64,000 nucleotides of DNA, taken from Brevibacterium zhoupengii (GTDB taxonomy: Bacteria; Actinomycetota; Actinomycetes; Actinomycetales; Brevibacteriaceae). Location of the stretch: contig NZ_CP088298.1 in NCBI RefSeq assembly GCF_021117425.1, positions 1,488,001-1,552,000 on the forward strand, written 5' to 3'. The notes beneath the pieces were generated by a model. The model had not been told where the DNA came from. It did not search any database and worked only from the letters and a program-made list of their open reading frames with translations. Shown one piece after another: positions 50,399-60,101 of the stretch (position 1 is its first letter; each line of letters starts with the position of its first letter). The translations under genes and the position numbers were made by a program.

Positions 50399-50974
50399 AT
50401 GGCTGCAATCGATGCCCGTGGGGACGATGTCGTCCTCAAACTCGAGGACAACGAACGATCCCTCATGCTCACCGTCTTCACCGACTTGGCAGCACTGCTG
50501 ACAGAAGACGACAACGAAGACGGTCGCCCCGATTCGGAGAATTGGGAGGCACGCCTCGGGCTGGTCGAACGGCCACGCCCCCAGGACCCCGCTCTGCTGC
50601 GGCTCTTCCCCGACGTCGACCCACTCGATGAAGAACGTTCACAGGAGTTCCGACGCCTCACAGAGTTCGACCTTCAGCAGGCGAAGGCCCACAACGTGCG
50701 CATCGTGCTCAACGGGCTGGCCAAGGGGCCCTCAATCACCTTGAGCCACGATGAAGTTCTGGCGTGGATGAAAGGTCTCAACGATCTGCGTCTGGTGCTT
50801 GCCGTTCGTATGGGCATCGACACCGAAGAAGCCCAGGAAGAGAAATACGCTCAGCGGGAGGACCTCGATGAGTCCGAGGAACTCACGCTGACCCTGTATG
50901 ACTTCCTGACTTGGATTCAGGACCGACTCACCACTACCTTGCTCAGCGATCTGCCGGGGGACGACGACGTATGA
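50399..50974 (+). CDS. DUF2017 protein
   Basis: The 191-residue protein matches the actinobacterial DUF2017 family, always found after clpS (Rv1332 in Mycobacterium). Typical parts: LFPDVDPLDEERSQEFRRL, FRRLTEFDLQQAKAHNVRIV and ALMKGLNDLRLVLAVRMGI-like helix (here WMKGLNDLRLVLAVRMGI). It is acidic and mainly helical, without membrane segments. A role with ClpS is suggested by linkage only. It starts 3 nt after clpS and its end overlaps the next gene. Confidence 0.85.
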   Translation: MAAIDARGDDVVLKLEDNERSLMLTVFTDLAALLTEDDNEDGRPDSENWEARLGLVERPRPQDPALLRLFPDVDPLDEERSQEFRRLTEFDLQQAKAHNVRIVLNGLAKGPSITLSHDEVLAWMKGLNDLRLVLAVRMGIDTEEAQEEKYAQREDLDESEELTLTLYDFLTWIQDRLTTTLLSDLPGDDDV

Positions 50975-51792
50975 AACTCACTGCCATCGGCACCGCCGGC
51001 TCCTTTCCCGGACCCAATTCCGCAGCCAGCTGCTACCTCATCGAAACAGACGAGGAAAAGCCGACGCGCGTCGTCCTCGACCTCGGATCCGGGGCACTGA
51101 GCCCGCTGCAGCGCGCGGTCGACACGGACGGGCTGAGCGCGGTCGTACTCAGCCATCTTCACCCCGACCACTGCATGGACATGACCGGTCTCTACGTCAA
51201 GCACTGCTATGACCCGAAGTTCTTCAACGGCAACATCTCCGACACGGGGTCGATCCGCACGAGGACAAGCGTCCTCGCACCCGCGGGCGCACAGGAACGA
51301 TTGACCCGTGCCTACTACACAGATCCTGGGAAGTCCCCAGTCGCTGCCAGCGCACACGACTCCGACCTCAGCCACGCCTTCGACTTCACCGACATCGATC
51401 ACGGGACCAGCCATCAGGTGGGCAGCCTGACGATCGAATCGTTCCTCGTCGACCACCCGGTCGAGGCCTATGCCCTGCGCATCACCGACGCCAAGGGCGC
51501 GGTGATCACCTACTCCGGTGACAGCGACGAATGCGACAACCTCGTCGCAGCAGCCCGCGGAGCGGACCTGTTCCTCTGCGAAGCCGCCTTCCAAGAAGAC
51601 CGCGACACTGCTCGCGGCATCCACCTCACCGGCAAACGTGCCGGACGTGTGGCACAGGCGGCAGATGCCAAGTCACTCGTCCTCACCCACATTCCCTCCT
51701 GGACGGACTGCTCCATCGTCCGTGGAGAAGCAGCCCGCGAATACCGTGGACCCATCGAACTGGCCAAACCAGGCAACAGCTGGACCGTGTGA
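50971..51792 (+). CDS. Metallo-beta-lactamase-fold hydrolase, Rv1339-like cyclic-nucleotide phosphodiesterase
   Basis: The 273-residue protein has the metal site in [16 protein letters not shown] (HxHxDH), a His in [14 protein letters not shown], the bridging Asp in [13 protein letters not shown] and the last His in LVLTHIPSW. It lies between DUF2017 and rph as in Mycobacterium, where Rv1339 has been described as an atypical class II cAMP phosphodiesterase. cAMP breakdown is therefore likely but not proven. I use ATG 50971, which overlaps the DUF2017 stop (ATGA); longer starts would run over that gene. Confidence 0.85.
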   Translation: MKLTAIGTAGSFPGPNSAASCYLIETDEEKPTRVVLDLGSGALSPLQRAVDTDGLSAVVLSHLHPDHCMDMTGLYVKHCYDPKFFNGNISDTGSIRTRTSVLAPAGAQERLTRAYYTDPGKSPVAASAHDSDLSHAFDFTDIDHGTSHQVGSLTIESFLVDHPVEAYALRITDAKGAVITYSGDSDECDNLVAAARGADLFLCEAAFQEDRDTARGIHLTGKRAGRVAQAADAKSLVLTHIPSWTDCSIVRGEAAREYRGPIELAKPGNSWTV

Positions 51793-51866
51793 GACTCTCC
51801 AGCGAGAGAGATCACAGAACACTCAGGACGCAACAGAACAGCACCGACAACCGAAAGAGGCCCACA

Positions 51867-52589
51867 GTGCGCGCAGACGGACGAAATGCCGACGAACTCC
51901 GCGAAGTGACGATCACTCGCAACTGGATCAACACCGCCGAAGGATCCGCCTTGGTGGAATTCGGCAACACCCGTGTCCTGGTCGCGGCCTCACTGACCGC
52001 AGGAGTGCCGCGCTGGCTCAAGGGCCAGGGACGTGGATGGGTCACCGCCGAATACGCGATGCTGCCGCGAGCCACGGACTCCCGCAACACCCGCGAGTCC
52101 GTCAAAGGCAAGCTCGGCGGTCGCACACATGAGATCTCCCGCCTCATCGGCCGCAGCCTGAGGGCCGTCATCGACCTCGACAAGCTCGGCGAGAACACCC
52201 TCGTCCTCGACTGCGACGTTCTCCAGGCCGACGGCGGCACCCGCACCGCATCGATCACGGGAGCCTACGTGGCGCTGGCCGATGCGATCGACAAGGGACG
52301 GTCGACCGGCATCATCCCCGCTGCGAACAATCCGATCAAGGACTCGATCGCAGCCATCAGCGTCGGCATCATCGACGGTGAACCCGTTCTCGATCTGCCC
52401 TATGTCGAGGACTCACGTGCCGATACCGACATGAACGTCGTCATGACCGGCAGCGGACAGTTCGTCGAAGTCCAGGGCACCGCCGAAGGCGCACCGTTTG
52501 ACCGTGAGGAACTGGGCAGACTCCTCGACCTGGCAGCCAAAGGCTGTGCCGACCTCACCGCCATCCAGTCGGAAGTGCTGGGCAAATGA
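51867..52589 (+). CDS. rph: Ribonuclease PH
   Basis: RNase PH trims 3' ends of tRNA precursors by phosphorolysis. The 240-residue protein has [18 protein letters not shown] at the start, [38 protein letters not shown] and the later [21 protein letters not shown]. The start is GTG 51867, with AAAGAGG upstream; the frame is open earlier but overlaps the hydrolase gene. Its stop overlaps the rdgB ATG, so the two are coupled. Confidence 0.96.
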   Translation: MRADGRNADELREVTITRNWINTAEGSALVEFGNTRVLVAASLTAGVPRWLKGQGRGWVTAEYAMLPRATDSRNTRESVKGKLGGRTHEISRLIGRSLRAVIDLDKLGENTLVLDCDVLQADGGTRTASITGAYVALADAIDKGRSTGIIPAANNPIKDSIAAISVGIIDGEPVLDLPYVEDSRADTDMNVVMTGSGQFVEVQGTAEGAPFDREELGRLLDLAAKGCADLTAIQSEVLGK

Positions 52590-53191
52590 CCACGTTCGTG
52601 CTGGCCACCCACAACGAAGGGAAGAGACGCGAACTCCTCGCGATCCTCCTGCCTGAGTTGGGGGAGGACACGAATGTTCTCACCGCCGCCGAGGCTGGAC
52701 TCGGCGATATCCCGGAAACCGGGGTGACCTTCGCGGAGAATGCACTCATCAAGGCCCGTGCCGCAGCGCAGGTCACCGGTCACACCTCCATCGCCGATGA
52801 TTCGGGAATCGCCGTGGACGTCCTCGGCGGGGCACCGGGAATCTTCTCCGCCCGGTGGGCCGGCCGACACGGAGACGACCGGGCCAACCTCGAGCTGCTT
52901 CTCGCCCAACTGTCGGCCATCTCAAGCGAGCATCGTGGGGCGCAGTTCCGCTGCGCCGCCGCTGCGGTCACCCCCGACGGTCGCGAATTCTCCGCAGAGG
53001 GAGTCATGCCGGGCCGCCTTGCCACAAGCCCTGCGGGAGAACACGGCTTCGGCTACGACCCGATCTTCGTCCCCGACGGTTCTGACATCAGCGCCGCACA
53101 GATGACATCGGAGGAGAAGAACGCTCGCTCACACCGGCGAATCGCCTTCGACAAACTAGCCGCAGTGCTCGCGGCACAGGCAGGCCTCTGA
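52586..53191 (+). CDS. rdgB: RdgB/HAM1 family non-canonical purine NTP pyrophosphatase
   Basis: The enzyme removes dITP, XTP and similar nucleotides from the pool. The 201-residue protein contains [53 protein letters not shown] with the catalytic Asp, and [17 protein letters not shown]. The order rph-rdgB is conserved in many bacteria. The ATG overlaps the rph stop (ATGA). Confidence 0.96.
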   Translation: MTTFVLATHNEGKRRELLAILLPELGEDTNVLTAAEAGLGDIPETGVTFAENALIKARAAAQVTGHTSIADDSGIAVDVLGGAPGIFSARWAGRHGDDRANLELLLAQLSAISSEHRGAQFRCAAAAVTPDGREFSAEGVMPGRLATSPAGEHGFGYDPIFVPDGSDISAAQMTSEEKNARSHRRIAFDKLAAVLAAQAGL

Positions 53192-53204
53192 CACCTGCGC
53201 ATTA

Positions 53205-53225
53205 GGCCCGGACATGCTCCGGGCC
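53205..53225 (+). terminator. Terminator after rdgB
   Basis: GGCCCGGA (53205-53212) pairs with TCCGGGCC (53218-53225), loop CATGC, then CTTCCCATTTGG. The stem is short (8 bp) but GC-rich, and it precedes a new transcription unit. Confidence 0.55.
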
Positions 53226-53373
53226 CTTCCCATTTGGTCTTCTCCACAATCTGGACAGTCACGCTTCGCCTGGTGAGAACTTCCGCTAAACTGGCGAGGC
53301 CGGTGTGCGCCCGCGCACAGTTCGGTCAGAGAAGATGAATGAACCACCGTCGGTTCGTGACAATGGGAGAGCG

Positions 53374-54876
53374 ATGAAGACTCCGCGCATCAGAACGTGG
53401 ATGGCAGCCCTTGCTGCCTCAAGCCTGATCCTGACCGGTTGTTCGGCAGGAGCATCGGACTCCGGCGAGCAGGCCAAGAAGGATTCGATGACGATCGCGT
53501 TCACTGCTGAACCGGTCAACCTCGACTTCACCTCCACCTCGGGCATCGCCATCCCCGAGGCGCTGATGGAGAACGTCTACGAGTCTCTCGTCCGAGTCGA
53601 CGGTGAAGGCGAGATCCAGCCGGCTCTGGCCGAGGACTGGGATGTGTCCGATGACCGCAAGACTTACACCTTCCATCTGCAGAAGGACGTGAAGTTCTCC
53701 AACGGCGCCGATCTCACGAGCGAGGACGTCAAGTTCTCCTATGAGCGAGTGCAGAACGACTGGAAGAACGCACTGAAGTCCAAGATGGACGTCGTCGAGT
53801 CGATCGAAACTCCGGATGACCTCACCGTTGAGATCGCCCTGAAGAAGCCGTCGAACACGTGGCTGTTCAACCTCACTTCTCTCGTCGGAGCGGTCTTCGA
53901 CACCGAAGGCACCGACAACCTGGCCAAGGAGGCCATCGGCACCGGGCCCTTCTCAATCGAGAAATTCACCGCCGGACAGTCGATCGACTTCGCCGCCAGA
54001 GACGACTACTGGGGTGAGGCCCCAGCAGTCGACAACGTTCAGTTCAAGTACTTCAAGGACGCTGTCTCGGCCTCGAACGCCCTGAAATCCGGAGAGATCG
54101 ACATCGTCTCCAACCTCCAGGCCCCCGAACTGGCAGGAGAGTTCCAGAGCAACGACTATCAGATCATCTCGGGTACCACGAACGGTGAAGTGGTGCTGTC
54201 GATGAATAACGCGAAGGGCATCTTCAAAGACAAGAAGGCGCGCGAAGCAGTCATGCATGCCATCGACCGTAAGGCAGTCCTGGACACCGCATGGGCCGGC
54301 TACGGCGAGCTCATCGGCTCCATGGTTCCACCGACAGACCCGTACTACGAGGACCTCACGAAGGTCTGGGACTATGACCCGCAGAAGGCCAAGGACCTGA
54401 TCGCAGAAGCCGGCATCGAAGGAGAGACATTCGCCTTCACCGTACCGAACCTGCCGTATGCGAAGGCCATCTCTGAGATCGTCTCGGCGCAGTTGGAAGA
54501 GGTCGGGCTCAAGGCCGATATCGAAACGCAGGAATTCCCCGCCGTCTGGTTGGATAAGACCTTCACCGAACACAAGTTCGACATGTCGGTCATCAACCAT
54601 GCCGAGCCTCGGGACATCCTCACCGTCTTCTCCAACGACTACTACATCGGCTACGACGATTCGAAGATCAAGAAGATCGCAGAGAAGGCCGATACCGGCA
54701 CGGAAGAGGAATACGTCTCAGGGATGAAGAAGATTGCGAAGACGATCACCGAGGACGCGGCCTCGGACTTCCTGTTCCTCTTCCCGAACCTCGTCATCGC
54801 GAAATCCGATATCGCCGGAATCCCTGCCAACAGAGTCAACGACGCATTCCGGATCGCGGATCTGAGCTGGAACTGA
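53374..54876 (+). CDS. ABC transporter substrate-binding lipoprotein (dipeptide/oligopeptide family 5)
   Basis: The 500-residue protein is the extracellular receptor of a peptide-type ABC importer. The N-terminus is a lipoprotein signal: basic MKTPRIR, hydrophobic stretch, and lipobox ILTG-C with Cys23. The mature part follows the family 5 pattern: NGADLTSEDVKFSYERV, AIGTGPFSIEKFTAGQ and AREAVMHAIDRKAVLDTAWAG. The substrate could be dipeptides or other small amides. The start at 53374 is favoured by GGGAGA upstream; the longer frame to 53305 would put residues before the signal peptide. Genes for two permeases and a fused ATPase follow. Confidence 0.93.
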   Translation: MKTPRIRTWMAALAASSLILTGCSAGASDSGEQAKKDSMTIAFTAEPVNLDFTSTSGIAIPEALMENVYESLVRVDGEGEIQPALAEDWDVSDDRKTYTFHLQKDVKFSNGADLTSEDVKFSYERVQNDWKNALKSKMDVVESIETPDDLTVEIALKKPSNTWLFNLTSLVGAVFDTEGTDNLAKEAIGTGPFSIEKFTAGQSIDFAARDDYWGEAPAVDNVQFKYFKDAVSASNALKSGEIDIVSNLQAPELAGEFQSNDYQIISGTTNGEVVLSMNNAKGIFKDKKAREAVMHAIDRKAVLDTAWAGYGELIGSMVPPTDPYYEDLTKVWDYDPQKAKDLIAEAGIEGETFAFTVPNLPYAKAISEIVSAQLEEVGLKADIETQEFPAVWLDKTFTEHKFDMSVINHAEPRDILTVFSNDYYIGYDDSKIKKIAEKADTGTEEEYVSGMKKIAKTITEDAASDFLFLFPNLVIAKSDIAGIPANRVNDAFRIADLSWN

Positions 54877-54889
54877 AGTACCCCCACCT

Positions 54890-55837
54890 ATGATCACCTA
54901 TCTGGCCAACCGTGCTGTCCAGTTCGTCTTGGCACTGATCGTCGCCTCCGTGGTGGTCTTCGCACTCATGAGCATCCTGCCCGGCAACGCCGCGCAGGTC
55001 GCACTGGGAACGAATGCCACCCCCGAGGCGGTCGCGGCGCTTGAAGCTCAGTACGGACTCGACCAGCCACCGCTCGTGCGCTACTTCGACTGGGTCGGCG
55101 GAATGCTCACCGGCGATTTCGGAACCTCCTATGTGACCGGATCCTCGATCACCCCCGTCATCGTCGGCAGCGTCCAGGTCACCGGCATCCTCGTCGTCGC
55201 CGCGATCATTCTGGCGATCGTCATCGCCGTCCCGCTGGGCACCTTCGCCGCCCTCGAGCAGCGCAACTGGATCGGAGTCACGATCTCCGCGCTGAGTCAG
55301 ATCGGCATCGCCGTGCCGAACTTCCTTGCCGCCATCATCCTCGTCATCGTCTTCTCTCTGACACTGGGCTGGTTCCCCTCCCAAGGATGGATGGCTCCGG
55401 TCGAAGGACTCGGCGGCTTCCTCCTGCGCCTGGTGCTGCCGGTCGTGTCCCTGGCCCTCGTCCAGGCCGCGATCCTCACCCGATATGTGCGGTCAGCGGT
55501 CCTCGACGTCATGCGTGAGGATTACATCCGTACGGCGCGAGCAAAGGGCCTGACGCAGACCAAGGCACTGTTCGTCCACGGTCTGCGCAATGCCGCGATT
55601 CCAGTGATCACCGTGGCCGGGGTGCAGCTCGCAACTCTGCTCGTCGGCGCTGTGATCATCGAACAGATCTTCGTCATTCCCGGAATCGGCTCTGAACTCG
55701 TGCGTGCCGTAGCCAACCGCGACCTCGTCACGGTCCAGGGCATCGTCATGGTCCTCGTCCTCCTTGTGCTCATCATCAACCTCATCGTCGACGTGCTCTA
55801 CCCCCTCGTCGACCCCCGGATCAGGAACGCATCATGA
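54890..55837 (+). CDS. Peptide-type ABC transporter permease (DppB-like)
   Basis: The 315-residue membrane protein has six hydrophobic helices. It contains FALMSILPGNAAQVALG, TPEAVAALEAQYGLDQPPL (the extracellular loop typical of DppB) and the EAA-type loop YIRTARAKGLTQTKALFVHG, which contacts the ATPase. It starts 13 nt after the binding-protein gene and overlaps the next permease by 4 nt (ATGA). Confidence 0.93.
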   Translation: MITYLANRAVQFVLALIVASVVVFALMSILPGNAAQVALGTNATPEAVAALEAQYGLDQPPLVRYFDWVGGMLTGDFGTSYVTGSSITPVIVGSVQVTGILVVAAIILAIVIAVPLGTFAALEQRNWIGVTISALSQIGIAVPNFLAAIILVIVFSLTLGWFPSQGWMAPVEGLGGFLLRLVLPVVSLALVQAAILTRYVRSAVLDVMREDYIRTARAKGLTQTKALFVHGLRNAAIPVITVAGVQLATLLVGAVIIEQIFVIPGIGSELVRAVANRDLVTVQGIVMVLVLLVLIINLIVDVLYPLVDPRIRNAS

Positions 55838-56736
55838 GCGAGAACCCGAGCCCAACCTCGGCGAGGGCCACCACTGTGATGCGGCGCCGACGCACGAAGC
55901 TGCGGCTCAACGTCTCGATGATCATCGGCGCTGTCCTCATCTTCCTCATCGTCGCCCTCGCACTCGTGTCCTTCGTGTGGACGCCCTACGATCCCAGCAC
56001 CGTGGACCCGGCCGCCCGACTGCAGTCGGGCAGCCCCGAGCACCTGTTCGGCACCGACAAATTCGGCCGCGACACCCTGACCTGGGTGATGTACGGGGCT
56101 CGGATCACCCTCATGGTCGGTGTCGTGGCCGTCGGCATCGCAGTGCTCATCGGCACCCCCATCGGCATCATCGCCGCCGTCTTCGCCCAATACCCGTGGG
56201 GTGTGTGGCTAAGTGCGGTGATCATGCGCGCCAACGACATCCTGCTTGCGTTCCCTGCACTGCTGCTGGCGATCGTCTTCGCCGCCGTCTACCAACCGGG
56301 GACCGGTCCGGCCATGGTTGCCGTGGGAATCGCTGCGATCCCCGGATTCGCCCGCGTCGCCCGATCCGGGACGATGCAGGTGCTCGGCTCCGAATATGTT
56401 CGTGCGGCTAAGGCCTCGAACCGGAGCGCCCCGGCGATCGCCATCGTCCACGTCCTACCGAACATCGCCGGCATGGTCATCGTGCAGGCATCAGTGGCAT
56501 TCGCGATCTCCGTCCTCGCCGAGGCGGGGCTGTCCTTCCTGGGTCTGGGCACACAGGCCCCGGTGCCGTCCTGGGGCAGAATGCTCCAGGAGTCCCAGCA
56601 GTTCCTGTCCACCCAGCCTGAGCTGGCACTGTGGCCGGGATTGTTCATCGCCCTCGCCGTGCTCGGCTTCAACCTCTTAGGCGACGGACTCCGCGACCGA
56701 TTCGATCCGAAGATGGAGGCCCGCGGCAATGAGTGA
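55834..56736 (+). CDS. Peptide-type ABC transporter permease (DppC-like)
   Basis: The 300-residue protein has six hydrophobic helices and the DppC hallmarks HLFGTDKFGRDTLTWVMYG and EYVRAAKASNRSAPAIAIVH (EAA loop), then SFLGLGTQAPVPSWGRML near the end. It begins with a basic cytoplasmic N-terminus (MRRRRTKLRLN). It overlaps both neighbours, which suggests strict coupling of the transporter subunits. Confidence 0.93.
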   Translation: MSENPSPTSARATTVMRRRRTKLRLNVSMIIGAVLIFLIVALALVSFVWTPYDPSTVDPAARLQSGSPEHLFGTDKFGRDTLTWVMYGARITLMVGVVAVGIAVLIGTPIGIIAAVFAQYPWGVWLSAVIMRANDILLAFPALLLAIVFAAVYQPGTGPAMVAVGIAAIPGFARVARSGTMQVLGSEYVRAAKASNRSAPAIAIVHVLPNIAGMVIVQASVAFAISVLAEAGLSFLGLGTQAPVPSWGRMLQESQQFLSTQPELALWPGLFIALAVLGFNLLGDGLRDRFDPKMEARGNE

Positions 56737-58537
56737 GAATCTGCTCGAGGTCCGTGACCTCACCATCACACCAGCCGGCGCACAGGCACCGGTGCTTGAG
56801 AACGTGTCACTGAGTCTGGCCCCGGGCGAAAAAGTCGGCCTCATCGGGGAATCCGGGTCCGGAAAGTCACTGACCGCGCAGTCCGTGATGGGTCTGCTCC
56901 CCGAAGAGCTGCGCGCCGAGGGCAGTGTATCCCTGCAGGGGTTTTCCGGAAACATCCTTGATGCCAAGGAGAAGACCCTGGCCCGGATGCGCTCGAAACT
57001 CGTGTCCATGGTGTTCCAGGAGCCGATGAGCGCGCTCAATCCGCTGATGCGCATCGGCGACCAGATCGCCGAGTCGCTGCGCATCCACGGTGCGGTGGCC
57101 AGAGGCGACATTCCAGCTCGGGTTCTCGATCTGCTGACGGGCGTGCATATGCCCGATCCGGGCAGTGCTCGGTATGCGTATCCGCATCAGATGTCGGGTG
57201 GTCAACGACAGCGAGTGATGCTCGCGATCGCCTTGGCGAACTCGCCGCGGCTGCTCATCTGCGATGAACCGACGACCGCTCTCGACGTCACCGTGCAGAA
57301 GCACATGCTCGAACTCATCGCCGAGCGTGTGGCCGCGGTGGAGGCGGGACTGTTGTTCATCACCCATGATCTGGCCGTCGTCGCTGAAGTGTGTGAGCGT
57401 GTCATCGTCATGTACGCCGGACGCATCGTCGAATCCGGTTCTGTGCGACAGATCTTCACCGATCCACAGCACGAGTACACGCGGGGCCTCCTGGCCTCCT
57501 CCGACCTCGAAGCCACCGATGGCAATGGCAGGCTCTACACACTCAAGACCGCACTGTCCTATGCCGGCCCGGTTGAGGGCGCAGAGCCGGTTGATGAGGC
57601 CGGCCCGGACGGCGAGGACGAGCTGTCTGCTGACGATGGGGCAGCCGACGTGCGGGAGTCCGCCGATGTGCCGGAGCCGGCCGACACGCGAGAGCCAAGG
57701 GCCGCCTCGGCGGGGGAAGCGCGCACTGCCGCCGGATCTGCGCCGCTCATCGAAGTCAGCGGGGTCTCGAAGCACTTCGGCTCACGCGGAATTCTGCGCC
57801 GCAGATCCCCGGTGCGTGCGCTTGCGGACATCAGCTTCAAGGTCGCCTCCGGACAGCGCTTGGGAATCGTGGGGGAGTCGGGGTCGGGGAAATCGACCCT
57901 GCTCAACATTCTCTCCGGACTGGACCGACCGAGCTCCGGACACGTGCGGGTCGGTGATATCCGCGTGGAGTCCGCGAGCTCATCGGCGCTGAGGTCTCTG
58001 CGCGAAAATCTGCAGATCGTCTTCCAGGACCCCTTCGCCTCACTCGATCCCCGCATGACGGTCGAGGACATCGTCTCCGAACCCCTTGTCGCCCGCGGAC
58101 TGAGCCGGGAGGAGCGATTGGCCAGGGTGGAGGAGATGCTGCAGGCGGTCGACCTCGATACGAAGGCCATGCGACGCTACCCGCACCAGTTCTCCGGGGG
58201 ACAGCGACAGCGGATCTCAATCGCCAGGGCGCTCGTGACCCGGCCGCAGATCCTGGTCGCCGATGAGCCCGTCTCCGCGCTCGACGTGTCCGTGCGCGCC
58301 CAGGTCCTCAACCTGCTCACCGACTTAGTCGATGACTATGCGCTGACCCTGCTCTTCGTCTCCCACGACCTCGGCGTCGTCAGACATCTGTGCTCCGATG
58401 TCATCGTCATGAAGGACGGTCATATCGTCGAAGCCGGGTCGACCGAGGACATCTACGCGAACCCGCGCGAGGACTACACCCGCAGCCTCATCGCAGCCAC
58501 CCCCAACCTGGCCGGTGCGCTCGCCTCAGCGAACTGA
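56729..58537 (+). CDS. Fused peptide ABC transporter ATPase (DppD and DppF in one chain)
   Basis: The 602-residue protein contains two complete ATPase domains. Domain 1 has GESGSGKSLTAQ, SGGQRQRVMLAIAL and LLICDEPTTALD; domain 2 has GESGSGKSTLLN, SGGQRQRISIARAL and ILVADEPVSALD. In E. coli the two are separate genes. Between them, about residues 278-337, is a low-complexity linker rich in Glu, Asp, Pro and Ala. All catalytic motifs are intact in both halves. It overlaps the DppC-like gene by 8 nt. Confidence 0.93.
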   Translation: MSENLLEVRDLTITPAGAQAPVLENVSLSLAPGEKVGLIGESGSGKSLTAQSVMGLLPEELRAEGSVSLQGFSGNILDAKEKTLARMRSKLVSMVFQEPMSALNPLMRIGDQIAESLRIHGAVARGDIPARVLDLLTGVHMPDPGSARYAYPHQMSGGQRQRVMLAIALANSPRLLICDEPTTALDVTVQKHMLELIAERVAAVEAGLLFITHDLAVVAEVCERVIVMYAGRIVESGSVRQIFTDPQHEYTRGLLASSDLEATDGNGRLYTLKTALSYAGPVEGAEPVDEAGPDGEDELSADDGAADVRESADVPEPADTREPRAASAGEARTAAGSAPLIEVSGVSKHFGSRGILRRRSPVRALADISFKVASGQRLGIVGESGSGKSTLLNILSGLDRPSSGHVRVGDIRVESASSSALRSLRENLQIVFQDPFASLDPRMTVEDIVSEPLVARGLSREERLARVEEMLQAVDLDTKAMRRYPHQFSGGQRQRISIARALVTRPQILVADEPVSALDVSVRAQVLNLLTDLVDDYALTLLFVSHDLGVVRHLCSDVIVMKDGHIVEAGSTEDIYANPREDYTRSLIAATPNLAGALASAN

Positions 58538-58587
58538 GTCCGACGCGGCGCCACTGACCCCAGCAACAACAGAAGAAAGGACGGCAG

Positions 58588-59982
58588 ATGAGCCACACCA
58601 CGCTTGCCGACCACAGTGCAGACGCCATGACCAGCGGTTACGCGTCAGGAGATTTCGACCCGTCCGAGGTCCTGGCCGCAGTCGTGGACAGGATGGACGA
58701 ATGCGAACCCGTCATCAACGCTCTCCACCACCGCGACGATGAGCGTTCGAGGGGCGCGGCACAGGCCAGCGTCAAGCGCTGGCGCGAGGGCAGATCGCTG
58801 GGAGCCCTGGACGGGGTACCGGTCACGATCAAAGAGAACGTCGCCCGCAAAGGAGTGCCGATGCCCAGCGGACACGCCTGGGTCGAAGTTCCCGTCGCAA
58901 CGCACGACGCTCCGATCACACAGCGTCTGGAAGAGGCCGGCGCCGTCATCGTGGGATCGACGACGATGCCCGACTGGGGCATGCTGTCCTCGGGTGTCTC
59001 CTCTCTGCATGGAATCACCCGCTCGCCCTTGGACCCGAGCCTGACGACGGGCGGATCAAGCGCAGGCGCCGGTGCCGCCGCCGCAGCCGGATACGGACCC
59101 ATTCACATCGGCTCCGACATCGGCGGATCGATCCGGCTGCCCTGCACCTGGTTGGGACTGGCCGGACTCAAGCCCAGTTTCGGTCGAGTTCCCCTCGATG
59201 CCCCGTACATGGGGCGATGTGCCGGACCGCTGGCGAGGACCATGGCAGACGTGAAGGCGGCGATGGACGTCATCTCCGCCCCCGATGTCCGTGACTACTC
59301 CAGCCTGCCCGCCCAAGAGGCTCCCGCCCCGTGGGACTTCGACCCGAAAGGGCTGCGCATCGGGCTTCAGCTCGATGCCGGATGCGGAGAGCCGGTCAAC
59401 CCAGAGATCGCATCCACCATCGCCGAGGCGGCTGATCGTTTCGCAGCTGCCGGAGCCGTGGTCGAGACCATCGACGCATTCATCGACGATGAACTGCTGA
59501 GAGACATGGACCTGTTCTGGCGAGTCCGCTCGTGGGGCGACCTGCGCGCCCTGCCCGTGCAGGAACAGGCCCTGATTCTGCCCTACATTCAGCAATGGGC
59601 CCAGGGCGGTGCCGATGTCACCGGACTTCGACTCATGGAGTGCTATCACAGCGTGCAGGAGATCCGTCGTCGCAGCGTCGCCGCCACAGCCGCCTACGAC
59701 CTCGTCATCTCACCGGTCTCACCCGACGCGGCGTACCCGGCCGAACAGCCCATGCCCTACCCGAAGGTCAACGAACCGATGGGGCACATCGGGTTCACCA
59801 TGCCCTACAACATGTCCGAACAGCCTGCTGGCACGGTCCTGGCCGGATACACCGAGGATGGTCGGACCATCGGTGCCCAGATCTCGGGTCGCCGCTTCGC
59901 CGATGAACTCGTCATGGCCGCCGGCTCCTGGTTCGAACAGACGGCCGAAGTGCCGATGCCCGTGCGGGCCGCGACGAGCTGA
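58588..59982 (+). CDS. Amidase (amidase signature family)
   Basis: The 464-residue enzyme belongs to the amidase signature family with the Ser-cisSer-Lys triad. I read the triad as Lys82 (TIKENVARKG), Ser157 in TGGSSAGAG and Ser181 in GSDIGGSIR; the 24-residue Ser-Ser spacing equals that in FAAH. The N-terminal region SGYASGDFDPSEVLAAV also fits. It is probably cytoplasmic, as no signal peptide is seen. It follows the ABC ATPase after 50 nt with its own AAAGGA site, so it may hydrolyse the amide imported by that transporter. The natural substrate is unknown. GatA is less likely because no gatB or gatC is nearby. Confidence 0.88.
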   Translation: MSHTTLADHSADAMTSGYASGDFDPSEVLAAVVDRMDECEPVINALHHRDDERSRGAAQASVKRWREGRSLGALDGVPVTIKENVARKGVPMPSGHAWVEVPVATHDAPITQRLEEAGAVIVGSTTMPDWGMLSSGVSSLHGITRSPLDPSLTTGGSSAGAGAAAAAGYGPIHIGSDIGGSIRLPCTWLGLAGLKPSFGRVPLDAPYMGRCAGPLARTMADVKAAMDVISAPDVRDYSSLPAQEAPAPWDFDPKGLRIGLQLDAGCGEPVNPEIASTIAEAADRFAAAGAVVETIDAFIDDELLRDMDLFWRVRSWGDLRALPVQEQALILPYIQQWAQGGADVTGLRLMECYHSVQEIRRRSVAATAAYDLVISPVSPDAAYPAEQPMPYPKVNEPMGHIGFTMPYNMSEQPAGTVLAGYTEDGRTIGAQISGRRFADELVMAAGSWFEQTAEVPMPVRAATS

Positions 59983-59993
59983 GAAACGTCAAG

Positions 59994-60033
59994 CAGCGAG
60001 GGCCTGGGTTCGATTGAACCCAGGCCCTCGCTG
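59994..60033. terminator. 18-bp terminator after the amidase gene
   Basis: Perfect arms CAGCGAGGGCCTGGGTTC (59994-60011) and 60016-60033 enclose GATT. It separates convergent genes and can act on both. A TCTGC tail follows. Bases 60034-60101 hold no gene. Confidence 0.85.
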
Positions 60034-60101
60034 TCTGCACTGTCTCGCTGGGGTGGGGCCACCTCGGCGAGGTCAGCGACTGCCGTCGCCGATGACTCGA
60101 A

